A stretch of 64,000 nt of DNA from Microvirga subterranea (GCF_003350535.1 NZ_QQBB01000001.1:606727-670726); one strand, 5' to 3'; counted from the stretch's first letter, positions 28,662 to 37,791 are shown. The notes: generated by a model from the letters alone, not told the origin. A program made the numbers and translations.

Positions 28662-29201
28662 TCACATGGGAGCGGCTTGGCCTTCCGGCAATTCCTGCGG
28701 TGGTTCGGGCAGGCGTAGAATCCGGGGCTCGTGCCCCGTCGAGCGGATGAACTTTAGCAGATCCTCGCGCGAAACGCCCGTGGTCATGGAGTTGACCAGC
28801 GGGTGAAAGTTCACCCGCTCATGCTCCATGAGGTTGGCGTCCAGGATCATGGTCACCTCGCCCGCCCTGTCGTTGACGATGGCGAACGGCGTCACCGAGC
28901 CGGGCTCGACCCCGAGAAGGCTGCGCAGCTGCTCGGCCGACCCGAAGGAGAGGCGGCCCGAGGCCCCGATGGCCTCGTGGGTGCGCTTGAGGTCGATCGC
29001 GGTCTCGTCCTTGGCGGTGATCAGGAAGAAGCGCCCCTTCTTGTCCTTCACGAACAGGTTCTTGGAATGGGCGCCGGGGATGCGCGCCTTCACGGGCCGC
29101 GATTCGGCCACCGTGAAGACGGGCTCGTGCTCGACCGTGTCGGCCCGGATGCCGAGTGCGGCCAAATGATCCAGAAGGGCTTGCGGCGACAGATGGGACA
29201 A
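28662..29201 (-). CDS. ProXp/YbaK-type aminoacyl-tRNA deacylase (PrdX-like)
   Basis: A 179-residue stand-alone editing domain of the INS superfamily, related to the insertion domain of prolyl-tRNA synthetase. Motifs are EHEPVFTVAES, GAHSKNLFVKDKKG and the later VTPFAIVND. It should hydrolyse mischarged tRNA, typically Ala-tRNA(Pro). The start is TTG: no ATG fits, and a strong GGAGG lies about nine bases upstream. The rare start may keep expression low. Confidence 0.9.
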   Translation of the reverse strand: MSHLSPQALLDHLAALGIRADTVEHEPVFTVAESRPVKARIPGAHSKNLFVKDKKGRFFLITAKDETAIDLKRTHEAIGASGRLSFGSAEQLRSLLGVEPGSVTPFAIVNDRAGEVTMILDANLMEHERVNFHPLVNSMTTGVSREDLLKFIRSTGHEPRILRLPEPPQELPEGQAAPM

Positions 29202-29353
29202 GGCGTCGATACCTCCGGTACGGCCCGGGTTCTAGCGAGGGCGGCACCCCGGCTCAAGACGTTCCGGCGAAACTTCCCGCCAAAACCCTCTTGCAATGCG
29301 CCGCGAATTGGGGCACATCACGGGCCTCGCAACGACGCACGGCGTCGCGGAGC

Positions 29354-29428
29354 GCGGGTGTAGCTCAGGGGTAGAGCACAACCTTGCCAAGGTTGGGGTC
29401 GAGGGTTCGAATCCCTTCGCCCGCTCCA
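29354..29428 (+). tRNA. tRNA-Gly(GCC)
   Basis: A 75-base tRNA with encoded CCA. The acceptor stem GCGGGTG / CGCCCGC includes one T-G pair, the D-arm reads TAGCTCAGGGGTAGAGCA, the anticodon loop TTGCCAA has anticodon GCC at 29386-29388, and the T-loop is GGTTCGAATCC. It reads GGC and GGT glycine codons. Confidence 0.98.
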
Positions 29429-29458
29429 ATTTTCCAAGCACCTCATTGGAAATCCAAA

Positions 29459-29480
29459 GGCCGCCTCCGGGCGGCTTTTT
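29459..29480 (+). terminator. Intrinsic terminator of tRNA-Gly
   Basis: Stem GCCGCC / GGCGGC with a four-base loop followed by TTTTT, 31 bases after the tRNA. Confidence 0.88.
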
Positions 29481-29510
29481 GCTGTTCTGGGCTCAGGTTG
29501 TTCAAGCGTC

Positions 29511-29879
29511 TTAGTGCGATTTCCAAGTCTCGCAGGATCGGCCGTCGCTATCCTCGTCCTGGTGCGCCCAATATCCAGGATCTCCTCTGTAGGCAGGCGC
29601 CAAGCCAATAGCGCGAGCCAGTCCGCAGGACGGGAATGACGCGAGGTGCCTGACGGTCGTCGTGAAGGGCCAGGGACTTAGCGTGACCAGCACAGTGACG
29701 ACCGCGAAGATTCCGGTCAGGAGCAGGGCCGGCAGCCTAATCTGGCGAAGGAGGGAGCGAAGCCTGCGTGCTCGGTGGAAACGGTCCGAAACGGCTTGGA
29801 ACCGCCGCTTCAGCTTGCGCAGTTCCTCTTCCGGATCGCGTCCGTCATGGATGCGCCATCCCTTCGGCAAACCCTTCAT
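29511..29879 (-). CDS. Small membrane protein with excalibur-type calcium-binding motif
   Basis: A 122-residue protein: a charged cytoplasmic N-terminal region (about 15-46, possibly coiled coil), one membrane helix (about 47-69), then an extracytoplasmic part. The tail holds C85, YRGDPGY and D108-x-D110-x-D112-G-x2-C116-E117, which is the excalibur pattern: a DxDxDG loop with a disulfide-forming cysteine pair. The role is unknown; calcium binding outside the membrane is inferred. GAGGGA precedes the ATG by five bases. Its composition is a little less GC-rich than its neighbours. Confidence 0.75.
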   Translation of the reverse strand: MKGLPKGWRIHDGRDPEEELRKLKRRFQAVSDRFHRARRLRSLLRQIRLPALLLTGIFAVVTVLVTLSPWPFTTTVRHLASFPSCGLARAIGLAPAYRGDPGYWAHQDEDSDGRSCETWKSH

Positions 29880-29936
29880 CCCATCCCTCGCAGAAGGGAT
29901 TATAACTCAGTTACATTTCGACGCCAGACTGGCGGT

Positions 29937-30503
29937 CTATGCCCGCACCGGCATGTGGATGCGCTCGTCGCGGCGGCGGATCCAGGCGATGACCGGGATG
30001 CTTAGGATCACCATCCAGGCCTTGCCGATGATCTGCGGCAGCAGGAAGTCGAGATTGCCGAAGGCGAGCTGGAGGAAGACGGCGCTGTCGATGGCCAGGC
30101 CCACGAGGCTGCTCGCCACCACGGCCAGCACGAGGCCGCGGCGCTGGAGCGGGGTGTAGACCGCGAGATCCGCCAGCTCCGAGAGCAGGAAGGCGGCCGT
30201 GGAGGCCACGATCAACGCCCGAGGGGCCACGGCGGCCGACAGAATCGCGCCGGCCAGGATCGCCGCGAGCGCCCACCATTTGCCGAGGCGCCGCTGCACA
30301 AGGTCGCGCAGCACCAGGGCGAGGCCCACCACCAGCACGGCGCTGGGCGCCGCGATGCCGGGCGCGACCGGGATCAGGCAGGGTCCGTCGGGCACGCAGA
30401 CGGTGCCCACGTTCCCGACCATCCAGTTGGCGAGCGGGATGCAGGCCGCGAATCCGATCAGGAAGGCGATGCCTTCGACCTTGCGGCGCGTGTCGAGATC
30501 CAT
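29937..30503 (-). CDS. VUT family (YhhQ/DUF165-type) transporter
   Basis: A 188-residue polytopic membrane protein with about five to six helices. The family motif PGIAAPSAVLVVGLALVLRD and the later SSLVGLAIDSAVFLQLAFG identify it as a VUT/YhhQ-type protein. Characterised members import queuosine precursors (7-cyano- or 7-aminomethyl-7-deazaguanine). No queuosine genes are nearby, so the substrate is inferred from family only. Confidence 0.85.
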   Translation of the reverse strand: MDLDTRRKVEGIAFLIGFAACIPLANWMVGNVGTVCVPDGPCLIPVAPGIAAPSAVLVVGLALVLRDLVQRRLGKWWALAAILAGAILSAAVAPRALIVASTAAFLLSELADLAVYTPLQRRGLVLAVVASSLVGLAIDSAVFLQLAFGNLDFLLPQIIGKAWMVILSIPVIAWIRRRDERIHMPVRA

Positions 30504-30622
30504 AGCGGCGTCCTGTCTGTCCTAACGCCGCACCTGTCAGCACCGATGCATCAAAATTGCAAGCGCGGTTTGCCGCCCCAGGCCGTCCATGCTACCGGGG
30601 CGCCGATCTTGGAGCGTCAACG

Positions 30623-32410
30623 ATGGCCCGCAAAAGCCTCCTCAGAGGCGACACCCTGCCGCTGATCCGCCGCCTGTGGCGGGACTGGATGCGTCCGCAC
30701 GCGAAGGTGCTGATGCTCGTCCTCGTCCTGGTGGCCCTGGTGTCGGGCGCGACCGGGCTCTATCCGGTCCTGATCAAGGCCGCCTTCGACGCTTTCGCGG
30801 CCCGGGACGCGACCGCGATCCTGCTCGCGCCCCTCTTCGTGGTCGCCGTCACGTCCGTGAAGGGCTTCTCGCTCCTGGCGCTGACCATCCTGACCAACCG
30901 GGTGGTGACGAAGATCGAGGCCGACATGCAGACGGCCCTCTACGGCCACATGATCGACGCCGATATCGCCCAGATCGGCCGCGAGAGCCCGGCGGCCCTG
31001 ACCCAGCGCTTCACCACCGACTTCCTGTTCATCAAGGAGGCCCTGACACGCCTCTCCACCGTGTTCCTGCGCGAGGTGACCACGATCATCGCGCTCGTCG
31101 CCGCCATGATCTGGATCGATCCGGTCCTGACCCTGGTGGCGGGCCTCACGGTGCCGTTCATCGCCTGGCCGATCGAGAAGATCGGCCGCAAGCTGCGCCG
31201 GGTGGCGATCTCGACCCAGGAGCAGACCGGCCAGATGGCGAGCCTCATCACCGAGAGCCTCGCCGGCACCCGCATCGCCAAGACCTACAGCCTCGAAGGC
31301 TACCTGAAGGGCAAGGCGGCCCGGACATTCGACGAGATCCGCCGTCTCAAGATGAAGGCCGCCAACGCCCGCGGCCGGCTCGATCCGCTGCTGGAGGCCG
31401 GGGGCGGCTTCGCGGTCGCGGCCGTGCTGGTGCTGATCGGCCAGCGCATCGTGTCGGGCGGCAGCACGGTGGGGGACTTCACCGGTTTCGTCAGCGCCCT
31501 CATCCTGGCCGCGCAGCCGATCCGGGCGCTCGGCAACCTAAACGCCATCGTGCAGGAGGCCGCCGCCGCCTTGCAGCGCACCTTCGACGTGATGGACGAA
31601 GCGCCGCAGATCACCGACCGGCCGGGCGCGAAGGCGCTCGTCGTGCAGGGCGGGGAGATCCGCTTCGCCGGTCTCGGCTTTTCCTATGCTCAGGACGGGG
31701 CCGCCGCCCTCGACCATGTCGACCTCGTGGTCGAGGCGGGCCGCACCACGGCCCTCGTGGGCCGCTCGGGCTCGGGCAAGTCGACGCTCCTGTCCCTTGT
31801 GCCGCGGCTCTACGACGCCACACGGGGCGCCGTGCTGATCGACGGGCAGGACGTGCGCGACGTGACCCTGGCATCCCTGCGCTCCGCCATCGCGGTGGTG
31901 AGCCAGGAGGTGGTCCTGTTCGACGACACGGTGCGGGCCAACATCGCCTTCGGACGGCCGGGCGCCACCGAGGCCGAGATCGTGGAGGCCGCGAAAGCGG
32001 CGGCCGCGCACGACTTCATCATGCGGATGCCCGAGGGCTACGACACGGTGGTGGGCACCGGCGGCGGACGGCTTTCGGGCGGCGAGCGCCAGCGGGTCTC
32101 GCTCGCCCGAGCCTTCCTGAAGGACGCCCCGATCCTGCTCCTCGACGAGGCGACGAGCGCCCTCGATTCGGAATCGGAGCGGCTGGTCCAGGACGCGATC
32201 CGGCGGCTCATGCGCGGGCGTACGACGCTCGTGATCGCCCACCGGCTCTCGACCGTGCGCGACGCGGACAAGATCGTCGTGATGGAGGCGGGCCGCGTCG
32301 TCGAGACGGGCCCGCACGAGACGCTGATCGGGAAGGGCGGGACCTACGCCCGCCTGCACCGGCTGCAGCTTTCGGAGGACGGGGATCTGCCGACGGCCGT
32401 GGCGCGGTAG
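30623..32410 (+). CDS. MsbA-like ABC exporter (fused membrane and ATPase domains)
   Basis: A 595-residue half-transporter: six membrane helices (about 25-325) and one nucleotide-binding domain with Walker [10 protein letters not shown], signature LSGGERQR and Walker [13 protein letters not shown]. It should act as a homodimer exporting lipid-like or hydrophobic substrates, as MsbA and related proteins do. Its closeness to the lipid A acyl cluster (3 kb downstream) makes a lipid A flippase role possible but not proven. GGAG lies nine bases before the chosen ATG. Confidence 0.92.
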   Translation: MARKSLLRGDTLPLIRRLWRDWMRPHAKVLMLVLVLVALVSGATGLYPVLIKAAFDAFAARDATAILLAPLFVVAVTSVKGFSLLALTILTNRVVTKIEADMQTALYGHMIDADIAQIGRESPAALTQRFTTDFLFIKEALTRLSTVFLREVTTIIALVAAMIWIDPVLTLVAGLTVPFIAWPIEKIGRKLRRVAISTQEQTGQMASLITESLAGTRIAKTYSLEGYLKGKAARTFDEIRRLKMKAANARGRLDPLLEAGGGFAVAAVLVLIGQRIVSGGSTVGDFTGFVSALILAAQPIRALGNLNAIVQEAAAALQRTFDVMDEAPQITDRPGAKALVVQGGEIRFAGLGFSYAQDGAAALDHVDLVVEAGRTTALVGRSGSGKSTLLSLVPRLYDATRGAVLIDGQDVRDVTLASLRSAIAVVSQEVVLFDDTVRANIAFGRPGATEAEIVEAAKAAAAHDFIMRMPEGYDTVVGTGGGRLSGGERQRVSLARAFLKDAPILLLDEATSALDSESERLVQDAIRRLMRGRTTLVIAHRLSTVRDADKIVVMEAGRVVETGPHETLIGKGGTYARLHRLQLSEDGDLPTAVAR

Positions 32411-32422
32411 AGGCGCTTTCCT

Positions 32423-32531
32423 GTGTCATCCCCGGCGGCCCAAAAGGGCCGGGAAGGGGATCCATCTGCCCGCGTGTTCGTGGATTCCCTTCCCCTGCGA
32501 GGGCTTCGCCCTCTCCGGCCGGGAATGACAC
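32423..32531. repeat. Dispersed intergenic repeat, family 3 (copy b)
   Basis: Bounded by GTGTCATCCCCGG and CCGGGAATGACAC, an imperfect inverted repeat; inner blocks GGGAAGGGGATCC and GGATTCCCTTCCCC also pair. It lies between the convergent ends of the ABC exporter and the phosphatase gene and would terminate or cap both transcripts. Confidence 0.85.
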
Positions 32532-32540
32532 TGTGGATCG

Positions 32541-33308
32541 CTACTCCCGCCGCATGATGCGGTCGACCAGGATGTTCGACCAGAAGCCGGGCTTGAAGCT
32601 GCGCTCCAGCGTCTCGGGATCGTAGGTGGTCTCGAGCCAGGCCAGGAAGGACATGCCCTTCGCCTCGCCCTCGCGGCGGTAGAGGTCGAAGAAGGCGTCG
32701 AGGATGCCGGTCTTCGAGAAGCGGAAATGGCCGTAGCGCACCGAGAGCTGGCGCTGGGCCTCGTCGACGCTGCGCCCCTCGTGGACGATGAGGTAGAGGG
32801 CCGCCACGAAGCCGGCCCGGTCGGCTCCCGACTTGCAGTGCATGACGGCCGGGTACTCGATCTTCTCGAAGAACGCCGCCGCCTGGAGCAGGGTCTCCCG
32901 GTCCGGCGCCCCGCGGGAGCGGACCACGAACTCGGTCAGGTGGATGCCGAGCCGCTCGCAGGTCTCCTTCTGGAGCTGCCAGGAGCCGTGCTCGCGGCCG
33001 CCGCGCAGGTTGACGATGGTGCGGACCCCCTCGGCCTTCAGCCGCGCGATCTGGTGCGGGGCCGGCTGGGCCGAGCGCCACAGGCGCTCCGAGACCCGGT
33101 GCTTGTTGAGGTAGATCAGCCGGAAGACCCCGTGGTCGACCAGGAGCATGTTGGCCCAGGCGCGCAGGCGGCCGATCCCGCCCTCCACGGGTCTGTCCCA
33201 GCGGGCGATCCGGGCCATGCGCCGGGCATAGCGGATTTCAGGCTTGAGGAACCTGTTGAACACGTCGATCCGATTGCGAGGTCTGCGAAAATACGAAAAT
33301 CGGGGCAT
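32541..33308 (-). CDS. PTP/DSP-like protein phosphatase
   Basis: A 255-residue soluble protein with the Cys-based phosphatase loop HCKSGADRAG (CX5R, about residues 155-164), preceded by VRTIVNLRGG, the pattern of bacterial DSP/PTP-like and myo-inositol-phosphate phosphatases. A general acid Asp is not obvious in the usual WPD form. The chosen ATG is at 33306-33308. It is divergent from acpXL, sharing a 282-base upstream region in which I see no certain promoter. The substrate is unknown. Confidence 0.85.
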   Translation of the reverse strand: MPRFSYFRRPRNRIDVFNRFLKPEIRYARRMARIARWDRPVEGGIGRLRAWANMLLVDHGVFRLIYLNKHRVSERLWRSAQPAPHQIARLKAEGVRTIVNLRGGREHGSWQLQKETCERLGIHLTEFVVRSRGAPDRETLLQAAAFFEKIEYPAVMHCKSGADRAGFVAALYLIVHEGRSVDEAQRQLSVRYGHFRFSKTGILDAFFDLYRREGEAKGMSFLAWLETTYDPETLERSFKPGFWSNILVDRIMRRE

Positions 33309-33590
33309 TCCGGCCCCGAGGCCGCCCCTTATTCCCGAAGCCGGCCGATTAATCAACGTTCCCGCCCCCGCGCCTCCGCCGCAGCCGGTCCCGAACCGGC
33401 CCGACGCCGCGATTTGCCTCACGAAAAGGCTTAACCAGACGGAATCGTATCAGTTGCCGCACTGCGGCCGGTCGTGTAAGGGGTGCGTTTCGATACAACC
33501 CTCCTTGACGACCAGAGCGGCCGGGGATCGGGCCCATCGAGGCCCGGCGGTGCGCACCGTCGAGATACAGCATTGCAGGAGAGCGGCGCC

Positions 33591-33872
33591 ATGTCGTCCA
33601 CCTATGAGACCGTCGCCGGCATCATTTCCGAGACCGCCGACATCCCGCGCGAGCAGATCACGCCGGAAAGCCACGCCATCGACGATCTGGGCATCGACTC
33701 GCTCGCCTTCCTGGACATCGCCTTCGCGATCGACAAGGCCTTCGGAATCAAGCTGCCGCTCGAGCAGTGGACCCAGGAAGTGAACGAGGGCAAGGCGCCG
33801 GCCGAGGAGTACTTCGTGCTCAAGAACCTCGTGGCCCGCATCGACGCCCTGGTGGCCGCGAAGAACGCGTAA
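33591..33872 (+). CDS. acpXL: Acyl carrier protein AcpXL (lipid A very-long-chain acyl carrier)
   Basis: A 93-residue ACP with the phosphopantetheine serine S37 in [10 protein letters not shown]. It is longer than the housekeeping ACP and has the AcpXL-type C-terminal extension ([16 protein letters not shown]). AcpXL carries the very-long-chain hydroxy acid (such as 27-hydroxyoctacosanoate) while it is built and passed to lipid A. AGGAG precedes the ATG. It is the first gene of the cluster ending with lpxXL, which supports the assignment strongly. Confidence 0.95.
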   Translation: MSSTYETVAGIISETADIPREQITPESHAIDDLGIDSLAFLDIAFAIDKAFGIKLPLEQWTQEVNEGKAPAEEYFVLKNLVARIDALVAAKNA

Positions 33873-34002
33873 AAAGACTTAGACGATCCGGCGGGCCGGC
33901 CCACAGGGCCGGTTCGGAGAGGCGATCCGCAAAGCCTTGCGGAGATCGGCCCGCTTCCCCGGCCCGGCCGGACATGAACTGGGAATGGCCCGAAGGTTCC
34001 GG

Positions 34003-34470
34003 ATGCGCCTCGAATACTTTGAAATGATCGACCGGGTGACGGTCCTCGACCGGGAGACCAAGCGGATCGAGGCCCAATCCACCGTGCCCCAGGAAAGCCC
34101 GGTCTTCGAAGGGCATTTCCCGGGCCATCCCCTGGTGCCCGGCGTCCTCCTCACCGAGACCATGGCCCAGGCCTCCGGCTACCTCGTGCTGGGCCTGATG
34201 GACTTCACCCACATGCCGTTCCTCATGGCGGTCGACAAGGCGCGCTTCCGCACGTTCGTCGGGCCCGGCACGGTCCTGACCGTCTCGGCCCAGCTCGAGC
34301 ACGAGGGCTCGGGCTATGCGGTCACCAAGGCGAGGATCGCCGTCGAGGGCAAGGCGATCTGCGACGCGGAGCTGCGGTTCCGCATCATGCCCTTCCCCGA
34401 AGGCATGGACGAGCTGATGCGCGCTCAGGGGCGCCGCATCGGGCTTCTGACGGAGAACGCCGATGCGTGA
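34003..34470 (+). CDS. FabZ-like 3-hydroxyacyl-ACP dehydratase of the AcpXL cluster
   Basis: A 155-residue HotDog-fold protein with the FabZ active-site motif GHFPGHPLVPGVLLTETMAQ, giving catalytic H38 and E52 (the FabZ His/Glu pair). It should dehydrate 3-hydroxyacyl-AcpXL during chain elongation. The ATG at 34003 begins the conserved MRLEYFEMID; upstream in-frame ATGs are possible. It ends eight bases inside the following ketosynthase gene, so the two are coupled. Confidence 0.92.
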   Translation: MRLEYFEMIDRVTVLDRETKRIEAQSTVPQESPVFEGHFPGHPLVPGVLLTETMAQASGYLVLGLMDFTHMPFLMAVDKARFRTFVGPGTVLTVSAQLEHEGSGYAVTKARIAVEGKAICDAELRFRIMPFPEGMDELMRAQGRRIGLLTENADA

Positions 34471-35590
34471 CGTGGTGGTGACCGGGATCGGTCTCGTGTC
34501 GAGCCTGGGCGAGGGCGCCGAGGCCCATCTGGCGGCGCTCTCCGGCAAGGCCGCCCCGCGGGTCGACCAGGAGACCTTCGCGCCCTATCCGGTCCATCCG
34601 GCGGTGGCGCTCGACTGGGACCGGCAGATCGCCAAGAAGTCCGACCAGCGGCAGATGGAGGCCTGGCAGAAGCTCGGCTGCTACGCGGCCGGCCTCGCGC
34701 TCGAATCGGCCGGCACCAAGGACGACGCCGCCCTGAAGGGGCGCATGCACCTGATCGTGGCGGCCGGCGGCGGCGAGCGCGACTATGCGGTCGACGGGCA
34801 GATCCTCACGGGCCTGCGCACGGCCGAAAACCCGGGCGTGTTCCTCAACGAGCGCCTCATGGGCGACCTGCGCCCGACGCTCTTCCTGGCGCAGCTCTCC
34901 AACCTGCTCGCCGGCAACATCTCCATCGTGCACGGCGTCACCGGCGCGTCCCGCACCTTCATGGGCGAGGAATCGAGCGGCGTGGACGCGATCCGCATCG
35001 CCCGGGAGCGCATCGCCTCGGGCCAGAACGACATCTTCCTGGTCGGCGGCGCCTACAATGCCGAGCGTCCCGACGTGCTGCTGATCTACGAGATGGGCGG
35101 CTTCCTCTGGAAGCATCCGTTCCGGCCGGTGCGCGAGCGCGCCCCGGAGGGCGGCGGCATGATCCTCGGCAGCGGCGCCTGCTTCCTGGTGCTCGAATCC
35201 CGCGAGCACGCGGCCGCCCGCGGCGCGACGCCGCTCGCGACCCTGGCGGGGGTCACGTCCGACCGCAGCCGGCGCAAGCCGAGCAGCGTCGACCAGGCGC
35301 TTCGGGCGCAGGCGGACCGGCTCGGCGCCCGTCCGGACGTGGTCCTGTCCGGCGCCACCGGCGTGAAAGGCATCACCGAGGACGAGCAGGCGGCCCTCGC
35401 GGCGCTCGCGCCGAACGCGGCGATCCATGCCACCGGCGATCTCGTCGGCCATACCATGGAGGCGCAGGCGCCGATCGGCGTGGCTCTCGCGGCGGCCCTC
35501 ATCGCCGACCGCAAGGCGGACGAGGCGCTCGTCACCTCCGTCGGCCACTGGCGCGGCGAAGGCGCCGTGCGGCTCACCAAGGTTTCCTAA
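34463..35590 (+). CDS. Ketosynthase-like protein lacking the catalytic Cys (chain-length-factor-like)
   Basis: A 375-residue thiolase-fold protein of the KAS II family. Where active ketosynthases have TACSSG, this one reads VTGASRTF (about 159-166), with no Cys. The first catalytic His motif (NAHGTST) is replaced by SGATGVKG near 296-303, while the second His is kept (H330 in VGHTMEAQAP). This pattern matches chain-length-factor subunits, so it probably forms a heterodimer with the next gene's product rather than acting alone. It overlaps the dehydratase gene by eight bases and is followed 13 bases later by the active ketosynthase. Confidence 0.88.
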   Translation: MRDVVVTGIGLVSSLGEGAEAHLAALSGKAAPRVDQETFAPYPVHPAVALDWDRQIAKKSDQRQMEAWQKLGCYAAGLALESAGTKDDAALKGRMHLIVAAGGGERDYAVDGQILTGLRTAENPGVFLNERLMGDLRPTLFLAQLSNLLAGNISIVHGVTGASRTFMGEESSGVDAIRIARERIASGQNDIFLVGGAYNAERPDVLLIYEMGGFLWKHPFRPVRERAPEGGGMILGSGACFLVLESREHAAARGATPLATLAGVTSDRSRRKPSSVDQALRAQADRLGARPDVVLSGATGVKGITEDEQAALAALAPNAAIHATGDLVGHTMEAQAPIGVALAAALIADRKADEALVTSVGHWRGEGAVRLTKVS

Positions 35591-35603
35591 AGGAGCAGAC
35601 GCC

Positions 35604-36878
35604 ATGGCGCTTCGCGACAAACACGGCCGTCCGCTCGTGGCCGTCACCGGCATGGGCACGGTCACGTCCCTCGGGCAGGGCAAGGAGGACACCTGGGCGG
35701 CGCTGACCGCGGGCAAGTCCGGCATCCGCCGCATCAGCCGCTTCCCCATGGAGGGCCTGCGCACCACCATCGCGGGCACGATCGACAGCATCGAGGTCGA
35801 GCCCTTCTGCGCCCCGATGCTCTCCGAGCGTCTGGCGATGCTTGCCGCCGAGGAGGCGATCGGGCAGGCCGGGCTGTCCTCGGACGATTTCCCCGGCGCG
35901 CTCTTCATCGCCGTGCCGCCGGTCGAGATGGAGTGGCCGCAGCGCGAGGCGCTCGCCAAGGCTTCGGCTGAAACCGGCGAGGTCACCTACAAGGACCTCC
36001 TGAGGGCGGCGGCCACGGGCCGGTTCAAGCCCTGGCACGACCTCTTCATCTTCGGCACGGTGGCCGACCGGGTCGCCGACCGCTTCGGCACGCGGGGCTC
36101 GCCGATCTCGCTCTCCACCGCCTGCTCGTCGGGGGCCACCGCGATCCAGCTCGGCGTCGAGGCGATCCGCCGGGGCGAGGCCGAGGCCGCGCTCTGCATC
36201 GGCACCGACGGCTCGGTGAACCCCGAATCCCTCATCCGCTTCTCGCTCCTCTCCGCGCTTTCGACCCAGAACGAGGTGCCGGAAGGGGCCTCGAAGCCCT
36301 TCTCCAAGAACCGCGACGGCTTCGTCATGGGCGAGGGCGGGGCGGCGCTGGTGCTGGAGAACGCCGAGACCGCCAAGGCCCGCGGCGCCAGGATCCTCGG
36401 CTACGTGCTCGGCTGCGGCGAGAAGGGCGACGGCTTCCACCGCACCCGCTCCAGCCCGGACGGCATGCCGGCCATCACGGCGATCCGCGAGGCCCTGGCC
36501 GATGCCGGCCTCGAGCCGGACGACATCGGCTACATCAACGCCCACGGCACGTCGACGCCGGAAAACGACAAGATGGAGGCCATGAGCTGCACCGCCGTGT
36601 TCGGCGAGCGCATGGGCGGCCTGCCGATCTCGTCGAACAAATCGATGATCGGCCATACGCTCACGGCCGCCGGCGCGGTCGAGGCGGTCATGTCGCTGCT
36701 CACGCTCGCGAACGGCCGAATCCCGCCGACAATCAACTACGCGGTGCCGGACCCGACCATCCCGCTCGACGTGGTGCCGAACGTGGCCCGCGACGCGACG
36801 GTCGATTTCGTTCTCTCCAACTCCTTCGGGTTCGGCGGCCAGAACACCTGCCTGGTGTTCGGGTCCGAGCCCAAGTAA
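35604..36878 (+). CDS. Active beta-ketoacyl-ACP synthase of the AcpXL cluster (FabF-like)
   Basis: A 424-residue KAS II enzyme with the full triad: C174 (STACSSG), H314 (INAHGTSTPEND) and H351 (IGHTLTAAG). It should condense malonyl-ACP with the growing chain on AcpXL. AAAGGAG lies eight bases before the ATG. The preceding paralogue lacks catalytic residues, so the pair looks like a KS/chain-length-factor heterodimer. The next cluster gene is separated by a dispersed repeat. Confidence 0.95.
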   Translation: MALRDKHGRPLVAVTGMGTVTSLGQGKEDTWAALTAGKSGIRRISRFPMEGLRTTIAGTIDSIEVEPFCAPMLSERLAMLAAEEAIGQAGLSSDDFPGALFIAVPPVEMEWPQREALAKASAETGEVTYKDLLRAAATGRFKPWHDLFIFGTVADRVADRFGTRGSPISLSTACSSGATAIQLGVEAIRRGEAEAALCIGTDGSVNPESLIRFSLLSALSTQNEVPEGASKPFSKNRDGFVMGEGGAALVLENAETAKARGARILGYVLGCGEKGDGFHRTRSSPDGMPAITAIREALADAGLEPDDIGYINAHGTSTPENDKMEAMSCTAVFGERMGGLPISSNKSMIGHTLTAAGAVEAVMSLLTLANGRIPPTINYAVPDPTIPLDVVPNVARDATVDFVLSNSFGFGGQNTCLVFGSEPK

Positions 36879-36918
36879 CCGGTGTGGATCGGATATCGAT
36901 CCTGAAACGCGCAGCCTG

Positions 36919-37026
36919 CCCTCTCCCCCCTTGTGGGGGAGAGTTGGAGAGGGGGGTGCAGCGCTACCTTATGAGAGGGCGTGCCGGCACCCCCACCCCT
37001 AGCCCCTCCCCACAAGGGGGAGGGGG
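36919..37026. repeat. Dispersed palindromic repeat, family 2 (copy a)
   Basis: A 108-base element: the left end CCCTCTCCCCCCTTGTGGGG and the right end CCCCACAAGGGGGAGGGG form a large inverted repeat, and inner blocks AGGGGGGTG and CACCCCCA also pair. It sits inside the AcpXL cluster between the ketosynthase and ketoreductase genes and could act as an RNA-stability or attenuation element. A homologous copy is inside a coding region at 42821-42928. Confidence 0.9.
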
Positions 37027-37044
37027 ATTTTCGGAGTTTTATCG

Positions 37045-37791
37045 ATGACCCGCATTCTCGTCACCGGCGGCGGCAAAGGCGTCGGCGCCGCCATCGTGCG
37101 GGCGCTGGCGGCCGCCGGCCACGACGTGGACTTCACCTACCGCTCTTCCGGCGACGCCGCCCTGGCGCTCGCCGAGGAGCTGACGGGCGCCCATCCCGGC
37201 TGCGCCGTGAAGGCCCATGCGGTCGACCTCGCCGACAAGACGGCGCTGGAGGCCTTCTGCGAGGCCATCGAGGGCGAGAGCTTCTTCGGCCTCGTGCACA
37301 ATGCGGGCCAGCCCTACGACGCCCTTGCGGCCATGATGCAGCAGGACAAGGCCGAGGTCGCCATGCAGGTGAACTTCTGGTCGTTGACTCGGATCGCCAA
37401 GGCGCTCATGCGCGGGATGATCCGCCAGAAGGCCGGGCGCATCGTCGCCATCGGCTCCGTGGCGGCGCTCCAGGGCAATCCGGGCAACGCGGCCTACGCG
37501 GCCTCCAAGGGCGCGCTGATCTCCTATTGCCGCACGCTCGCCGTCGAGACCGCGAAGCGCAATGTGACCGTCAACGTAATCGCGCCGGGCTTCATCGACA
37601 CGGACATGATGGCGCCATATGCCGCCTATCGCGAGAGCATGGAGAAGCAGATTCCCGCCGGGCGCTTCGCGAAGCCGGAGGAGATCGCAGGGCTTGCGGC
37701 CTTCCTCATGAGCGAGCCCGCGGCCTACATCACCGGCACGGTCCTGCCGATCGATGGTGGTCTCACGTCGATGCTGGGCGTGCATCGATAG
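37045..37791 (+). CDS. FabG-like 3-oxoacyl-ACP reductase (SDR) of the AcpXL cluster
   Basis: A 248-residue short-chain dehydrogenase with the cofactor loop VTGGGKGVGAAI, the NAG motif (HNAGQPYD), the catalytic S-Y-K set (IGSVAALQGN, then YAASK) and the PGFIDTDM loop. It should reduce the 3-oxoacyl-AcpXL intermediate with NAD(P)H. Its place after the ketosynthase pair makes a dedicated long-chain ketoreductase likely. The upstream 166 bases are mostly a family 2 repeat. Confidence 0.9.
   Translation: MTRILVTGGGKGVGAAIVRALAAAGHDVDFTYRSSGDAALALAEELTGAHPGCAVKAHAVDLADKTALEAFCEAIEGESFFGLVHNAGQPYDALAAMMQQDKAEVAMQVNFWSLTRIAKALMRGMIRQKAGRIVAIGSVAALQGNPGNAAYAASKGALISYCRTLAVETAKRNVTVNVIAPGFIDTDMMAPYAAYRESMEKQIPAGRFAKPEEIAGLAAFLMSEPAAYITGTVLPIDGGLTSMLGVHR

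Noticed and set aside
29341-29510. A possible integration site at tRNA-Gly
   Set aside because: No duplicated tRNA 3' end, integrase or phage gene is visible nearby.
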